DNA of 64,000 nucleotides from Enterovibrio norvegicus DSM 15893 (GTDB taxonomy: Bacteria > Pseudomonadota > Gammaproteobacteria > Enterobacterales > Vibrionaceae), in contig NZ_FOWR01000011.1 in the NCBI RefSeq assembly GCF_900115495.1, positions 62,001-126,000 on the forward strand. Reading direction: 5' to 3'. The position numbers were made by a program, and so were the translations under genes. Under the pieces are notes generated by a model. The model did no database searches, was not told the DNA's origin, and saw only the letters and a list, made by a program, of their open reading frames with translations. Position 1 is the first letter of the stretch. Every line of letters begins with the position of its first letter. Positions 36,401 through 50,668 of this stretch are shown here, one piece after another.

Positions 36401-37967
36401 CGGCCTAATTTCTCCACCGCCACACCACGATATCTACTCTATCGAAGATTTGGCGCAGCTGATTTATGACCTGAAAAACGCTAACCGCGAAGCGCGTGTT
36501 AACGTCAAACTGGTATCAGAAGCAGGTGTTGGCACCATCGCGTCAGGCGTAGCAAAAGCCAAAGCTGACGTGGTACTGATTGCAGGTTTTGATGGCGGCA
36601 CCGGTGCATCACCACTGTCGTCAATCAAACACGCGGGTCTGCCATGGGAACTGGGATTGGCGGAAACACACCAAACACTGCTGAAAAACGGCCTACGTAA
36701 CCGTATCGTTGTTCAATCAGATGGCCAGATGAAAACCCCTCGCGACTTAGCAGTGGCAACACTACTGGGCGCAGAAGAATGGGGCGTGGCAACCGCAGCA
36801 CTAGTTGTTGAAGGTTGTATCATGATGCGTAAGTGTCACCTCAACACCTGTCCTGTTGGTATCGCAACACAAGATAAAACCCTGCGTGAGCGCTTTGACG
36901 GCCGCGTAGAAGACATCGTCACCTTCTTCACTTACATGGCGGAAGGCCTTCGTGAAGTCATGGCAGAGCTTGGCTACCGTTCAATTAACGAAATGGTAGG
37001 TCAGTCTCAGCACCTGAAAGTACGTAGCGATGTAGGCCACTGGAAATACAAGAACCTAGACCTCAATGTTGTTCTTCATAAAGAAGAGCCACGCGAAGGT
37101 GACGGCATGTACTGCCAGCGCGAGCAAAACCACGGTCTTGAAACCATTCTGGATCGCCGCTTGATTGAAGCAGCTTCTAGTGCGCTTTATGAAGGTCGTA
37201 AGGTGGATGCAGAGTTCGCTATCGTCAACACGGACCGCAGCGCCGGTACCATGCTGTCGAATGAGATTTCGAAAATCTACAAAGACCAAGGCTTGCCTGA
37301 GCAAATGAATGTGAAATTCAAAGGCTCTGCAGGTCAAAGCTTCGGTGCATTCCTTGCGAAAGGTGTGAAGTTCGAAGTCGAAGGCGACGCGAACGACTAC
37401 TGGGGTAAAGGTTTATCTGGTGGCACCTTGGTGCTGTACCCAGATGCAAAGAGCGACATCATTGCTGAAGACAACATTGTTGTTGGTAACGTGTGTTTCT
37501 ATGGCGCAACCTCAGGTGAGTCATTCATTCGCGGTGTAGCAGGCGAGCGTTTCTGTGTACGTAACTCCGGCGCGAAAGTGGTTGTAGAAGGTATCGGTGA
37601 CCACGGTTGTGAATACATGACCGGTGGTGTTGCTATCGTTCTGGGTCAAACGGGCCGTAACTTTGCAGCAGGCATGAGTGGCGGTGTCGCTTATATCTGG
37701 GACCAATTCGAAAACTTTGAATCTAAGCTGAACCCAGAGTTAGTTGACTTGGATCCATTGGATGCGGAAGACATCGAACTGCTGAAAGAGATGATTGGTA
37801 AACACCAAGCATTTACAGGCAGTGCCGTTGCCGAGACCTTCTTATCGAACGTTGATGAGAACCTCAAGCGCATCGTGAAGGTGATGCCGCGTGATTACAA
37901 AGCTGTGCTGGAACAACGCAAAGCAGAAGCCGCAAACAAGGAAGAAGTGGAGGCTGTAAATGGGTAA
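33420..37967 (+). CDS. gltB: glutamate synthase large subunit, type 1
   Basis: Large subunit of NADPH-GOGAT, which makes two glutamates from glutamine and 2-oxoglutarate. The ATG at 33420 (GGAAGGA upstream) gives 1515 residues. The family is processed to expose an N-terminal cysteine nucleophile, here C21 in EMEHDACGIGFVAH. Order: class II glutamine amidotransferase (about 21-430), central domain, FMN synthase domain with GEGGQLPGHKV and DGGTGASPL, the 3Fe-4S cysteines CHLNTCP, and the C-terminal beta-helix. It overlaps gltD by 8 nt. It is clearly unlike the second GltB at 39804 and resembles the type common in Gram-positive bacteria. An upstream GTG at 33333 is less likely. Confidence 0.95.
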   Translation: MTDSVLRTEGLYVPEMEHDACGIGFVAHLKNRKSHAIVTQALDMLARMEHRGGQGCDPCSGDGAGILLQKPHEFLLEETRALGIQLPSTDKYGVGVMLFPRDENKRYQCREIFERNAKRLDLEVIGYRELPTDNSMIGADPLSTEPHFEHAFVTGGEHLSIDELERKLFVLRNYTVRVCLESVSNIGDDFYINSFSAKTLVYKGQLTTEQVPQYFLDLQNSSMVTALALVHSRFSTNTFPRWRLAQPFRNIAHNGEINTVRGNLNWMKAREALLESKLFSEQELKMLLPICQEGASDSANFDMALELLTLSGRSMPHVLMMMVPEAWQEKKDMDPKLRAFYQFHANIMEPWDGPASLCFTDGVKVGATLDRNGLRPSRYTVTKDDYLIMASESGVVEIAPENVHFRGRLQPGRIFVADLEQGRIISDEEVKNEIASAQPYQEWVEKNLLQLDKLPEAGTKNHQPSPDRLLHHQQAFGVTSEEVNEILLPMAKEGKEPLGAMGADWPLAVLSHQSQHLSNYFKQLFAQVTNPPIDPIRERMVMSLKTYLGQDQNLLIETPEHCRKVELETPVLSNAELEKLRAIDNDHLQAKTLDIVFRASGENGKLERALKRICQYAEDAVNDGYSIILLTDRAVNSNHAAIPAMLAVGAVHHHLIRKGLRAKADIVIETGDARETHHFATLVGYGANAVNPYLVYETLVDLQRTKKLDPEADVDVLFENYRKSINAGLLKIFSKMGISTLQSYHGAQIFEALGISKAVVDKYFTGTVSRIQGLTIDDIAKEVLIRHRLGYPTREIPVQMLDVGGVYQWKQRGEKHLFNPETIHLLQNSTRNKDLKQFKEYCHAVDSQGDDAATLRSQFDFVKNPAGSIPLEEVEPIESILKRFATGAMSFGSISHEAHSTLAVAMNRIGAKSNSGEGGEDPVRFEKKDNGDWERSAIKQVASGRFGVTSYYLTNAAEIQIKMAQGAKPGEGGQLPGHKVDDWIGRTRHSTPGVGLISPPPHHDIYSIEDLAQLIYDLKNANREARVNVKLVSEAGVGTIASGVAKAKADVVLIAGFDGGTGASPLSSIKHAGLPWELGLAETHQTLLKNGLRNRIVVQSDGQMKTPRDLAVATLLGAEEWGVATAALVVEGCIMMRKCHLNTCPVGIATQDKTLRERFDGRVEDIVTFFTYMAEGLREVMAELGYRSINEMVGQSQHLKVRSDVGHWKYKNLDLNVVLHKEEPREGDGMYCQREQNHGLETILDRRLIEAASSALYEGRKVDAEFAIVNTDRSAGTMLSNEISKIYKDQGLPEQMNVKFKGSAGQSFGAFLAKGVKFEVEGDANDYWGKGLSGGTLVLYPDAKSDIIAEDNIVVGNVCFYGATSGESFIRGVAGERFCVRNSGAKVVVEGIGDHGCEYMTGGVAIVLGQTGRNFAAGMSGGVAYIWDQFENFESKLNPELVDLDPLDAEDIELLKEMIGKHQAFTGSAVAETFLSNVDENLKRIVKVMPRDYKAVLEQRKAEAANKEEVEAVNG

Positions 37968-39429
37968 GCCAACTGGATTTTTAGAATTTGGCCGAGAACT
38001 CCCGGGCAAAAAAGACCCTGCTGTTCGTATTCAAGACAACAAGGAATTTGTCCTGAACGAAGAGTTTGGTGAAAAGATTAACGAGCAATCGTCACGTTGT
38101 ATGGATTGCGGTGTCCCGTTTTGTCATAACGGTTGCCCAATCGGAAACATCATTCCTGAATTCAATGACGCGGTATATCGCGACAGCTGGGAAGAAGCGT
38201 GGAACATTTTAAGTTCTACCAATAACTTCCCAGAATTCACAGGACGTGTGTGCCCTGCACCATGTGAAAGCTCGTGTGTATTGGGTATCAACCAAGATCC
38301 AATCACCATCTGTAACATCGAAAAAACCATCGTAGAGACAGCGTACCGTGAAGGCTATGCTAAGCCAAAAACGCCAACGTCTCGCACAGGTAAAAAAGTC
38401 GCCATCATCGGTTCAGGCCCAGCGGGCTTGTCTGCTGCCGAGCAGCTTAACAGTGCAGGTCACTCCGTCACCGTTTTTGAACGTGATGAAAAAGTCGGTG
38501 GTTTGCTGCGTTTCGGTATTCCAGATTTCAAACTCGGCATGGACATTATTGATCGCAAGATCAATCTAATGGCCGAAGCTGGCGTACAGTTTGAAGTGAA
38601 TGCACACGTAGGTGTGACAGTTAACGCGCATCAAATTCGTCAAGATTTCGATGTGGTATTGCTCACCGGCGGTTCAACTGTGCCACGTGATTTGCCAATC
38701 CCAGGTCGCGAGCTAAAAGGCGTTCACTTTGCGATGGAATTCCTTGGTCAAAACAACCGCCGTGCAAATGGCATGGATTTGAAAACCGAAGAAATCCACG
38801 TAAAAGATAAGCACGTTGTGGTTATTGGTGGTGGTGATACAGGCTCTGACTGTGTAGGCACATCGAACCGACATGGCGCGAAGAGCATTACTCAAGTGGA
38901 AATCATGCCTATCCCACCTGAGCAGCGCCCTGCCAACATGCCTTGGCCGCAGTACCCAATGATCATGCGCACTTCTACCTCTCACGAAGAGGGGTGTGAT
39001 CGTCATTGGAACATCCTGACCAAAGAATTCATCGGTGACGATGCAGGCAATGTTAAAGCCCTGCGTATCGCGGATATTGTTTGGAAAGATGCAGCGCCAG
39101 GCGAACGTCCCGGTTTTGAAGAAGTGGCAGGCACCGAGCGTGTTATCCCATGTGATAACGCATTCTTGGCAATGGGCTTCCTTCACCCTGAACCTCAAGG
39201 TGTGCTAGCACAACTCGATATTGCATTGGATGACCGCGGTAACGTGGCGGCGACCAATTATCAAACAAGTCAAAAAGGCGTATTTGCTGCAGGTGATATG
39301 CGTACAGGTCAATCATTGGTTGTTCGTTGTATCAACGAAGGCCGTGAATGTGCGCGCGCCATTGATGCCTTCCTTATGGGTGATACGCATCTCGAGGCAA
39401 AAGCTGACTCGTTGATGCTCTCCGCATAA
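37960..39429 (+). CDS. gltD: glutamate synthase small subunit, type 1
   Basis: Beta subunit passing electrons from NADPH through FAD and 4Fe-4S clusters to GltB. The 489 residues include the N-terminal cysteine clusters SSRCMDCGVPFCHNGCPIGN and GRVCPAPCESSCVLG, the FAD-binding GSGPAGLSAAEQL, the NADPH-binding VIGGGDTGSDC and the terminal VFAAGDMRTGQSLVV. It overlaps gltB by 8 nt, so the two are translationally coupled, and a terminator follows. Sequence such as PTGFLEFGRELPGKKDPAVR at the start separates it from the enteric-type GltD at 44282. Confidence 0.96.
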   Translation: MGKPTGFLEFGRELPGKKDPAVRIQDNKEFVLNEEFGEKINEQSSRCMDCGVPFCHNGCPIGNIIPEFNDAVYRDSWEEAWNILSSTNNFPEFTGRVCPAPCESSCVLGINQDPITICNIEKTIVETAYREGYAKPKTPTSRTGKKVAIIGSGPAGLSAAEQLNSAGHSVTVFERDEKVGGLLRFGIPDFKLGMDIIDRKINLMAEAGVQFEVNAHVGVTVNAHQIRQDFDVVLLTGGSTVPRDLPIPGRELKGVHFAMEFLGQNNRRANGMDLKTEEIHVKDKHVVVIGGGDTGSDCVGTSNRHGAKSITQVEIMPIPPEQRPANMPWPQYPMIMRTSTSHEEGCDRHWNILTKEFIGDDAGNVKALRIADIVWKDAAPGERPGFEEVAGTERVIPCDNAFLAMGFLHPEPQGVLAQLDIALDDRGNVAATNYQTSQKGVFAAGDMRTGQSLVVRCINEGRECARAIDAFLMGDTHLEAKADSLMLSA

Positions 39430-39803
39430 TAATAAGTAAGTGTTATCTTCCAGTTTTGCCAGCCCTCAGTGGCTGGCTTTTTTCTTTTTAGAGACAAATT
39501 CACCTCAAAACTGCCAAATCACCTCCTTTCACATTCTATTTCCCGTTCGTGCATGCCAGTAATCTCTGCGACAGACTTAAAAATATCTGCCATAAAATGC
39601 TACTCAAAGGGTCTGTTTTCGGCATATATTGCTGTTTATCCGTAAAGTTAATGTAACGTGACGAAATTTGACCTGTTAATCAATAATCGATAACGTGCAA
39701 TGCCGGAATGAATACCACCGAGCACCGTTATTAGAGAAATGATGTCAGGAAGACATTAAAGAACTGCAGTCACTGCTTGGAGCAGTCGCAAGGGAGAATT
39801 GCA
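39430..39803. other. intergenic region before second gltBD operon
   Basis: 374 bp with the first operon's terminator and the promoter region of the second. Two small hairpins lie just before the second gltB: ATGTC/GACAT (39742-39756) and ACTGCT/AGCAGT (39772-39786). I see no coding sequence. Confidence 0.6.
39458..39484 (+). terminator. terminator after first gltBD pair
   Basis: GCCAGCC CTCAGT GGCTGGC TTTTTTC. It separates the two glutamate synthase operons. Confidence 0.9.
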
Positions 39804-45697
<5,894 letters not shown>

Positions 45698-45729
45698 ACC
45701 GCTTCGCTTACTTCAATTGTCATGAAATT

Positions 45730-45757
45730 AAGTGCCCACAAGGGCACTTTTTTTTCG
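45730..45757 (+). terminator. terminator after second gltBD pair
   Basis: AAGTGCCC ACAA GGGCACTT followed by a T-run. Confidence 0.92.
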
Positions 45758-45815
45758 CCCGAATTTACCGCCATGTTACACTCAGTGCATTCCCAAAAAC
45801 CGAACGAGTATAAAC

Positions 45816-46517
45816 ATGAAAATTGGTATTATCGGTGCCATGGAGCAGGAAGTTACCCTGCTAAAAAGCAAAATTAATAACTGCCAACTGCAAGAGATTG
45901 CGGGCAGCAAATTTTACACTGGCGACATGAACGACGTTGACGTTGTTCTTCTGCAATCGGGTATCGGCAAAGTGGCAGCGGCGCTAAGCACATCGATTCT
46001 GCTTGATCGTTTTAAAGTCACGGAAGTGATCAATACGGGTTCTGCGGGCGGTTTCGACCCATCGCTTAACCTTGGTGATGTCGTCATTTCTACTGACGTG
46101 GCATACCACGATGCTGACGTAACGGCATTTGGTTACACCATGGGTCAAATGGCAGGCCAACCCGCCACCTTTAAATCAAACGAAAAACTGATGGACGTTG
46201 CAGAGCAAGCACTCACTGCAATGAACCCAGCGCCGCACGCGGTTCGTGGTTTGATTTGTACGGGCGATGCCTTTGTTTGCACCGCAGAGCGCCAAAACTA
46301 CATTCGCGATCACTTCCCGAACGTGATTGCAGTAGAAATGGAAGCAGCTGCCATTGCTCAAGCCTGTCATCAGTTCAACGTACCGTTCGTTGTCGTTCGC
46401 GCCATCTCTGATGTTGCAGACAAAGAGTCACCTATGACGTTTGATGAATTCCTGCCTCTCGCAGCGAAAAGCTCAAGCGCCATGGTTGAGAAAATGGTCG
46501 AATTGCTTAGCGCATAA
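45816..46517 (+). CDS. mtnN: 5'-methylthioadenosine/S-adenosylhomocysteine nucleosidase
   Basis: Pfs/MTAN cleaves MTA, SAH and 5'-deoxyadenosine. It feeds methionine salvage and is the step before LuxS in autoinducer-2 formation. The ATG at 45816 gives 233 residues starting [14 protein letters not shown]12 and the [10 protein letters not shown] plus ISDVAD segments hold the catalytic Glu/Asp residues. It begins a tight operon: its TAA overlaps the cobD ATG by one base (TAATG). In E. coli mtn-btuF-yadS are adjacent. Here cobD is inserted. Confidence 0.97.
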   Translation: MKIGIIGAMEQEVTLLKSKINNCQLQEIAGSKFYTGDMNDVDVVLLQSGIGKVAAALSTSILLDRFKVTEVINTGSAGGFDPSLNLGDVVISTDVAYHDADVTAFGYTMGQMAGQPATFKSNEKLMDVAEQALTAMNPAPHAVRGLICTGDAFVCTAERQNYIRDHFPNVIAVEMEAAAIAQACHQFNVPFVVVRAISDVADKESPMTFDEFLPLAAKSSSAMVEKMVELLSA

Positions 46518-47482
46518 TGACCGAGCTCCCTACCCCGTTTGAAACCTTGCTTGGCTATTCAACCTTGCTCGCGATGTGGGGAGCTTTGCTATTGCATTGG
46601 TTTTTTCCAGTGCCTCCTTCAGCCAATCCTCTCAGTCTTTGGCGGCGAGTCGCGGATGCTATCGCAGACAAAGTAAACCATCCTGATGACGAACCACAGC
46701 AACGTAAGCTGGCAGGCGCACTGGCGTTTGGCATCATGTGGCTCACGCTTGCTGTCGCGCTCATCGCCTTAAAACAATTGGTTTGGATCCCTTGGCTATT
46801 TGATTTACTCCTTCTTTGGCTTGTCCTTGGCTGGCGTCCCATCGTCAATCAAACCCAACAGCTTGAACAAGCGCTTGCCCGAGAAGACAAACCTGCGGCT
46901 CGCACATTGCTTGCTGAAACCCTGAATAGAGATACGCAGAGTCTATCTGGTGTTGGCATTGCTAAAGCCAGCTGTGAAACCTTACTGCTAGGCTATGCAC
47001 GTCAGGTTGTTGGTGTGTTGTTTTGGTATGCCTTACTGGGAGGTATTGGCGCATTTCTTTATACGCTCGTGGTGTTATTGGCACGCACATGGCCGACACG
47101 CCGAGAAGAATATGCAGAATTCGGATTGTTCTCTGCAGCCTTTCTCTCTGTGCTCGACTGGGCGCCAACACGGTTGTTTGCGCTACTCATTGCTGCGGGC
47201 CATCGCTTTGAACCCGCCATGCTTGCAATCCGAGATAATGAAAAACGCTGGGTAACCAGTGGTAGCGATTGGGTACTTTCTGCCACAGGTGCAAAGTTCC
47301 AGTTATCTCTCGGCGGTCCAGCCATTTACGATAACCAAAAAATCACTCGTCCCAAATTAGGTGGTGATATTGCTCCCTCATCGGTTCATTTAGCTCTGCT
47401 GAATCAGCAACTTCGCCAAAAAGCATGGCTATGGATTGTACTTCAAAGTTTCACCATGTGGTTCGCACACGGATTCCTCTAA
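46517..47482 (+). CDS. cobD: CobD/CbiB-family adenosylcobinamide-phosphate synthase
   Basis: Membrane protein of the CbiB family, which attaches aminopropanol (phosphate) to cobyric acid in cobalamin synthesis. The 321 residues have several membrane segments (about 10-30, 65-105, 160-190, 300-320). The family block SLWRRVADAIADKVNHPDD and RDTQSLSGVGIAKASCETL (the usual R-D-T-x-x-L motif), followed by DWAPTRLFALLIA, are visible. It lies between mtnN and btuF with one-base stop/start overlaps on both sides. Its pairing with the B12-binding BtuF suggests corrinoid salvage. Confidence 0.85.
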   Translation: MTELPTPFETLLGYSTLLAMWGALLLHWFFPVPPSANPLSLWRRVADAIADKVNHPDDEPQQRKLAGALAFGIMWLTLAVALIALKQLVWIPWLFDLLLLWLVLGWRPIVNQTQQLEQALAREDKPAARTLLAETLNRDTQSLSGVGIAKASCETLLLGYARQVVGVLFWYALLGGIGAFLYTLVVLLARTWPTRREEYAEFGLFSAAFLSVLDWAPTRLFALLIAAGHRFEPAMLAIRDNEKRWVTSGSDWVLSATGAKFQLSLGGPAIYDNQKITRPKLGGDIAPSSVHLALLNQQLRQKAWLWIVLQSFTMWFAHGFL

Positions 47483-48303
47483 TGTCTCGCATTCTGTTTG
47501 TTTTGCTTTTATTGCCAAGCCTTGTATTGGCCGCGCCGCTGCGCGTGATCAGTTTATCACCTCACACCACCGAACTGGCTTATGAGGCCGGTTTGGGTAA
47601 AAACCTTATTGCTGTCAGCGCCCACAGCGATTACCCACCAGAAGCCTTAGAGCTAGAACAAGTCGCTTCATATCGTGGGATTAAAATTGAACGCGTCGTG
47701 GCGCTCGAACCCGATCTGGTACTTGCATGGCAAGGCGGCAACCCTGATCGAGAACTGGCAAAACTTGAGCGTCTTGGCATCAAGGTGTTTTATTCCAATC
47801 CGCATTCTTTATACGACGCTGCAGACAATATCGAAAAATTGGGTGCGTACTCTGATGACCCGAATGCTGCAAAAGCACGGGCCGACGACGTGAGAAAAGC
47901 GCTGAAAACGATAGAAGACAATCAGCAAGGTAAAGCGAAGGTGCCGTACTTTTATCAGCTCAGTGACACACCATTGATGACGAACAACGGCGAACATTGG
48001 CCGCAACCTCTATTCTCTTTGTGTGGTGGTGAGAACATTTTTGCCAACAGTGCAGCGCCTTACCCGCAGATCAGCATGGAGCAAATTGTGGTGAGAAAAC
48101 CACAAGCGATTTTCTACCCATCCAGCCGAATTGCACCGATGGACGTTTGGACACCATGGGAAACCTTTATTCCCGCCGTACAAAACAAACACATCTTCGA
48201 GGTGACGGGAGATTGGCTCAGCCGCCCAACACCACGCGCATTGAAGGCTGTTGCACAAATCTGCAAAGCCTTTGATCGGGTAAGAAGCGATCTGAATCAC
48301 TAA
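47482..48303 (+). CDS. btuF: vitamin B12 periplasmic binding protein BtuF
   Basis: Class III periplasmic binding protein delivering cobalamin to the BtuCD transporter. The ATG at 47482 (TAATG overlap with cobD) gives 273 residues with a signal peptide (MSRILFVLLLLPSLVLA, cleavage before APLRVISLSPH). Characteristic segments are LSPHTTELAYEAG, VAHSD-like AHSDYPPEA, LAWQGGNPDRELAKL and a C-terminal DWLSRPTPRAL. btuC and btuD are not in the window. Confidence 0.95.
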   Translation: MSRILFVLLLLPSLVLAAPLRVISLSPHTTELAYEAGLGKNLIAVSAHSDYPPEALELEQVASYRGIKIERVVALEPDLVLAWQGGNPDRELAKLERLGIKVFYSNPHSLYDAADNIEKLGAYSDDPNAAKARADDVRKALKTIEDNQQGKAKVPYFYQLSDTPLMTNNGEHWPQPLFSLCGGENIFANSAAPYPQISMEQIVVRKPQAIFYPSSRIAPMDVWTPWETFIPAVQNKHIFEVTGDWLSRPTPRALKAVAQICKAFDRVRSDLNH

Positions 48304-48397
48304 TTCGAATAAACATGACCGACAAGCCAGCGCAATGGATTGCCCAGTTACGGAAATAACGTAAAATCGCGCGCGCTTTTATAGGGATAGCGCAATC

Positions 48398-49006
48398 ATG
48401 CTTTTGTATTTTTTAGACATGTTTGGGACGGCAGTTTTCGCCATTTCAGGCGTTTTATTGGCGGGTAAACTCCGCATGGATCCATTCGGCGTTGTCGTTC
48501 TCGCCATGGTTACTGCCATCGGTGGCGGCACCATTCGCGACATGGCACTTGGAGCAACACCTGTATTTTGGATTACTTCACCCGAATACTTGTGGATGAT
48601 TCTGGCCACCTGCGCACTGTCTCTGCTACTGATTCGACGTCCTCGCCGTCTGCCGTGGTACTTTCTCCCTGTCGCAGATGCCATCGGCTTGGCTGTGTTT
48701 GTTGCCATTGGTGTTGATAAGGCGCTGAGCTATGGGGCATCACCGATGGTGGCTGTCATCATGGGCATCATAACGGGTTGCGGCGGTGGTATCATCCGTG
48801 ACGTGTTAGCTCGAGAAATCCCCATGATATTGAGAACCGAAGTGTACGCGACTGCGTGCCTTGCGGGCGGTATGATCCACACGCTGGCACTGGCTGCGAA
48901 CGTGGATTCTGTCGCGGCTTCCATTGCTGGCATGGTCACCACACTCTCCATTCGACTCGCCGCTATTCGATGGCATCTTTCATTGCCCACTTTCGCCATC
49001 AAGTAA
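48398..49006 (+). CDS. yadS: TRIC-type/UPF0126 cation channel protein YadS
   Basis: 202-residue membrane protein with about seven helices built as an internal duplication. The two repeats carry the family's Gly-rich kinks [13 protein letters not shown] and [13 protein letters not shown]. Members are related to prokaryotic TRIC potassium channels, but the physiological role of YadS is not settled. It follows btuF after 94 nt, the same neighbour order as E. coli yadS-btuF-mtn. Confidence 0.9.
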   Translation: MLLYFLDMFGTAVFAISGVLLAGKLRMDPFGVVVLAMVTAIGGGTIRDMALGATPVFWITSPEYLWMILATCALSLLLIRRPRRLPWYFLPVADAIGLAVFVAIGVDKALSYGASPMVAVIMGIITGCGGGIIRDVLAREIPMILRTEVYATACLAGGMIHTLALAANVDSVAASIAGMVTTLSIRLAAIRWHLSLPTFAIK

Positions 49007-49023
49007 ACACCCGTCCTTGCAAG

Positions 49024-49048
49024 CCCTTCATGTTGCAGACATGAAGGG
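49024..49048. repeat. perfect hairpin downstream of yadS
   Basis: CCCTTCATG TTGCAGA CATGAAGGG, a perfect 9-bp stem without a T-run, 18 nt past yadS and just before a true terminator. Its role is unknown. It may protect the mRNA 3' end. Confidence 0.6.
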
Positions 49049-49069
49049 ACGCCAGACTCAGAATTATTG

Positions 49070-49102
49070 CAAAAACGCGCCCATTGTCGGCGCGTTTTTT
49101 TA
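49070..49102 (+). terminator. terminator after mtnN-cobD-btuF-yadS
   Basis: AAAAACGCGCC CATTGTC GGCGCGTTTTTTT hairpin with U-tract. Confidence 0.9.
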
Positions 49103-49130
49103 TGTCCGCCCCAATTAAATAAACTAAAAA

Positions 49131-49180
49131 CTTTACTTAACTACATTCCGACCTACTATATAAACATATAGCTTTACTTA
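49131..49180 (+). promoter_or_regulatory. operator-like palindrome flanked by direct repeats
   Basis: CTATAT-AAAC-ATATAG (49156-49171) is a perfect 6-bp inverted repeat. Identical CTTTACTTA motifs lie at 49131-49139 and 49172-49180. The set is 19-68 bp before the VOC-gene ATG, where a repressor and promoter would be expected. The regulator itself is not recognised in the window. Confidence 0.5.
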
Positions 49181-49198
49181 GTCATTAAGGAGCACGTC

Positions 49199-49615
49199 AT
49201 GACCAGTTATGTAGAACATGCCAATATCACCGTCAGCAACCTCAACAGCGCCATTGCTTTCTTGCAGGCGGCAATGCCGGACTTTTCCATCCGTGGTGAA
49301 GGGAGCAACGAAGAGAGAGCATGGTGTCACATAGGAACCGACACGTCGTATATCGCACTTCAAGAAGTGGTGATTGATAAACCTGTCGATCGCCTTCCCT
49401 ATTATCAACTCGGCGTTAATCACATCGGGCTTGTCGTTGAAGATGTCACACGCGTGGCAGAAAACCTCAAAGCCGCAGGCTTTAAAGAAACCATTTTTGA
49501 TGAGAGCCACCCTAGCCGAAAACGCGTTTATTTTTGCGATAGCGATGATCTGGAGTGGGAGTTCATTGAATACCTCACCGCAGATTTGACTCGCCGAAAC
49601 GACTACGCGTTGTAA
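49199..49615 (+). CDS. VOC-superfamily (glyoxalase/dioxygenase fold) protein
   Basis: 138 residues forming two beta-alpha-beta-beta-beta modules. Candidate metal ligands are H8 (YVEHANITV), H75 (GVNHIGLVV) and the C-terminal Glu in EWEFIEYLTAD. The family includes glyoxalase I, fosfomycin resistance enzymes and ring-cleaving dioxygenases, so the reaction is unassigned. AAGGAG precedes the ATG. The next gene starts 72 nt downstream on the same strand, suggesting co-transcription with the questin-oxidase-like and flavodoxin-like genes. Confidence 0.8.
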   Translation: MTSYVEHANITVSNLNSAIAFLQAAMPDFSIRGEGSNEERAWCHIGTDTSYIALQEVVIDKPVDRLPYYQLGVNHIGLVVEDVTRVAENLKAAGFKETIFDESHPSRKRVYFCDSDDLEWEFIEYLTADLTRRNDYAL

Positions 49616-49687
49616 CGATGACACGATGCAAAAACGCTGTGTTGTAACAGCCCTACATTCATAACGAAAGCGCAAAGGAATGCCATC

Positions 49688-50668
49688 ATGTACCAAGCAC
49701 TCTCTACGACAGGCCTTGAGCTAATAAGGAAAAGTCATGGCTTCGGGCCTACCTTCGGACCACGCTTTTCAAACCACCTGCCAATGGCAATCACCGCCAT
49801 GCAAAGACTTGGCGCTTCACCGGCGCAGCTGGAAAAAGAGTACCAGCGTGCCGCCGATCATTTAGCGCCATTGGGAGAAGCACTTGGTGTCGACACGCCA
49901 GCCTTGGGCGAGAAAACACACAATGCCGATTTCGTGGAATATTACCGCAGTATGCTAGGTAAACTTGGTACAGAAGAAACACTGCGACGCATACTGCCAT
50001 CTCTTCTTCCAGGGATCTCCGCGGGTGCGTTTCATGGTGTTATCCGTCTCGCGTACGCCTTGGAATCAGAAGATATCGACGAGCTCAGTCATGCCCTTGC
50101 TTACTGGTCATCGGGATTCACGCCGCTCGGCGATCTCACCTTCCAGCAAGATCTGAGTCCGGAAGACGATTTGAACCAGGCTCTTTCTGTCTTTCATGAT
50201 CACATCTATCGAAAAGGGATCATCATCGATCATGTCGAAGAACTCGTCACACTGGAGAAGTACCAAGCCATTGCAAGTCAGCCGGATTCATTGTCTTTGG
50301 AAGTGGTTGCTCGCATTGTGCTCACGCAATATTCCGCAAGCGACGATTTCACCTTGCTACACGGTGTCACTGGTTTTCAGGCACTCCTCTCCCTTCTCCC
50401 ATTCATCGAAGATCAAGACGCAGCGCTTCATTACTTTTGGCAAGCTTATGTTGCCGCGGCGTGTACTGCCGAATATCGCGAACCTCACTCAAACGAAAAG
50501 CTGCACTCAGATGTTATCGCGGACTGGTCACATTGGTTTGAGCAAGCTCTGGAAACAGAAAACGATCACACCATTAAGCTGACATACAGCTGCGCGCGAC
50601 TTTACGATTATCTTCGCCTTCCCGAGACTTTATACGCCGTCAAGTATCGACTGGAGAACGCATCATGA
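49688..50668 (+). CDS. questin oxidase-like (DUF4243) protein
   Basis: 326-residue, mostly helical protein resembling the questin oxidase/DUF4243 family, whose fungal member performs a Baeyer-Villiger-type ring opening of an anthraquinone. Supporting segments are FSNHLPMAITAMQRLGAS near the N terminus, ISAGAFHGVIRLAYALES near residue 115, GVTGFQALLSLLPF and TCARLYDYL-like SCARLYDYL near the C terminus. No flavin-binding Rossmann motif is visible. Its stop overlaps the flavodoxin ATG by 4 nt, so the two are translationally coupled. In bacteria the substrate is unknown. The family call is from motif memory. Confidence 0.75.
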   Translation: MYQALSTTGLELIRKSHGFGPTFGPRFSNHLPMAITAMQRLGASPAQLEKEYQRAADHLAPLGEALGVDTPALGEKTHNADFVEYYRSMLGKLGTEETLRRILPSLLPGISAGAFHGVIRLAYALESEDIDELSHALAYWSSGFTPLGDLTFQQDLSPEDDLNQALSVFHDHIYRKGIIIDHVEELVTLEKYQAIASQPDSLSLEVVARIVLTQYSASDDFTLLHGVTGFQALLSLLPFIEDQDAALHYFWQAYVAAACTAEYREPHSNEKLHSDVIADWSHWFEQALETENDHTIKLTYSCARLYDYLRLPETLYAVKYRLENAS

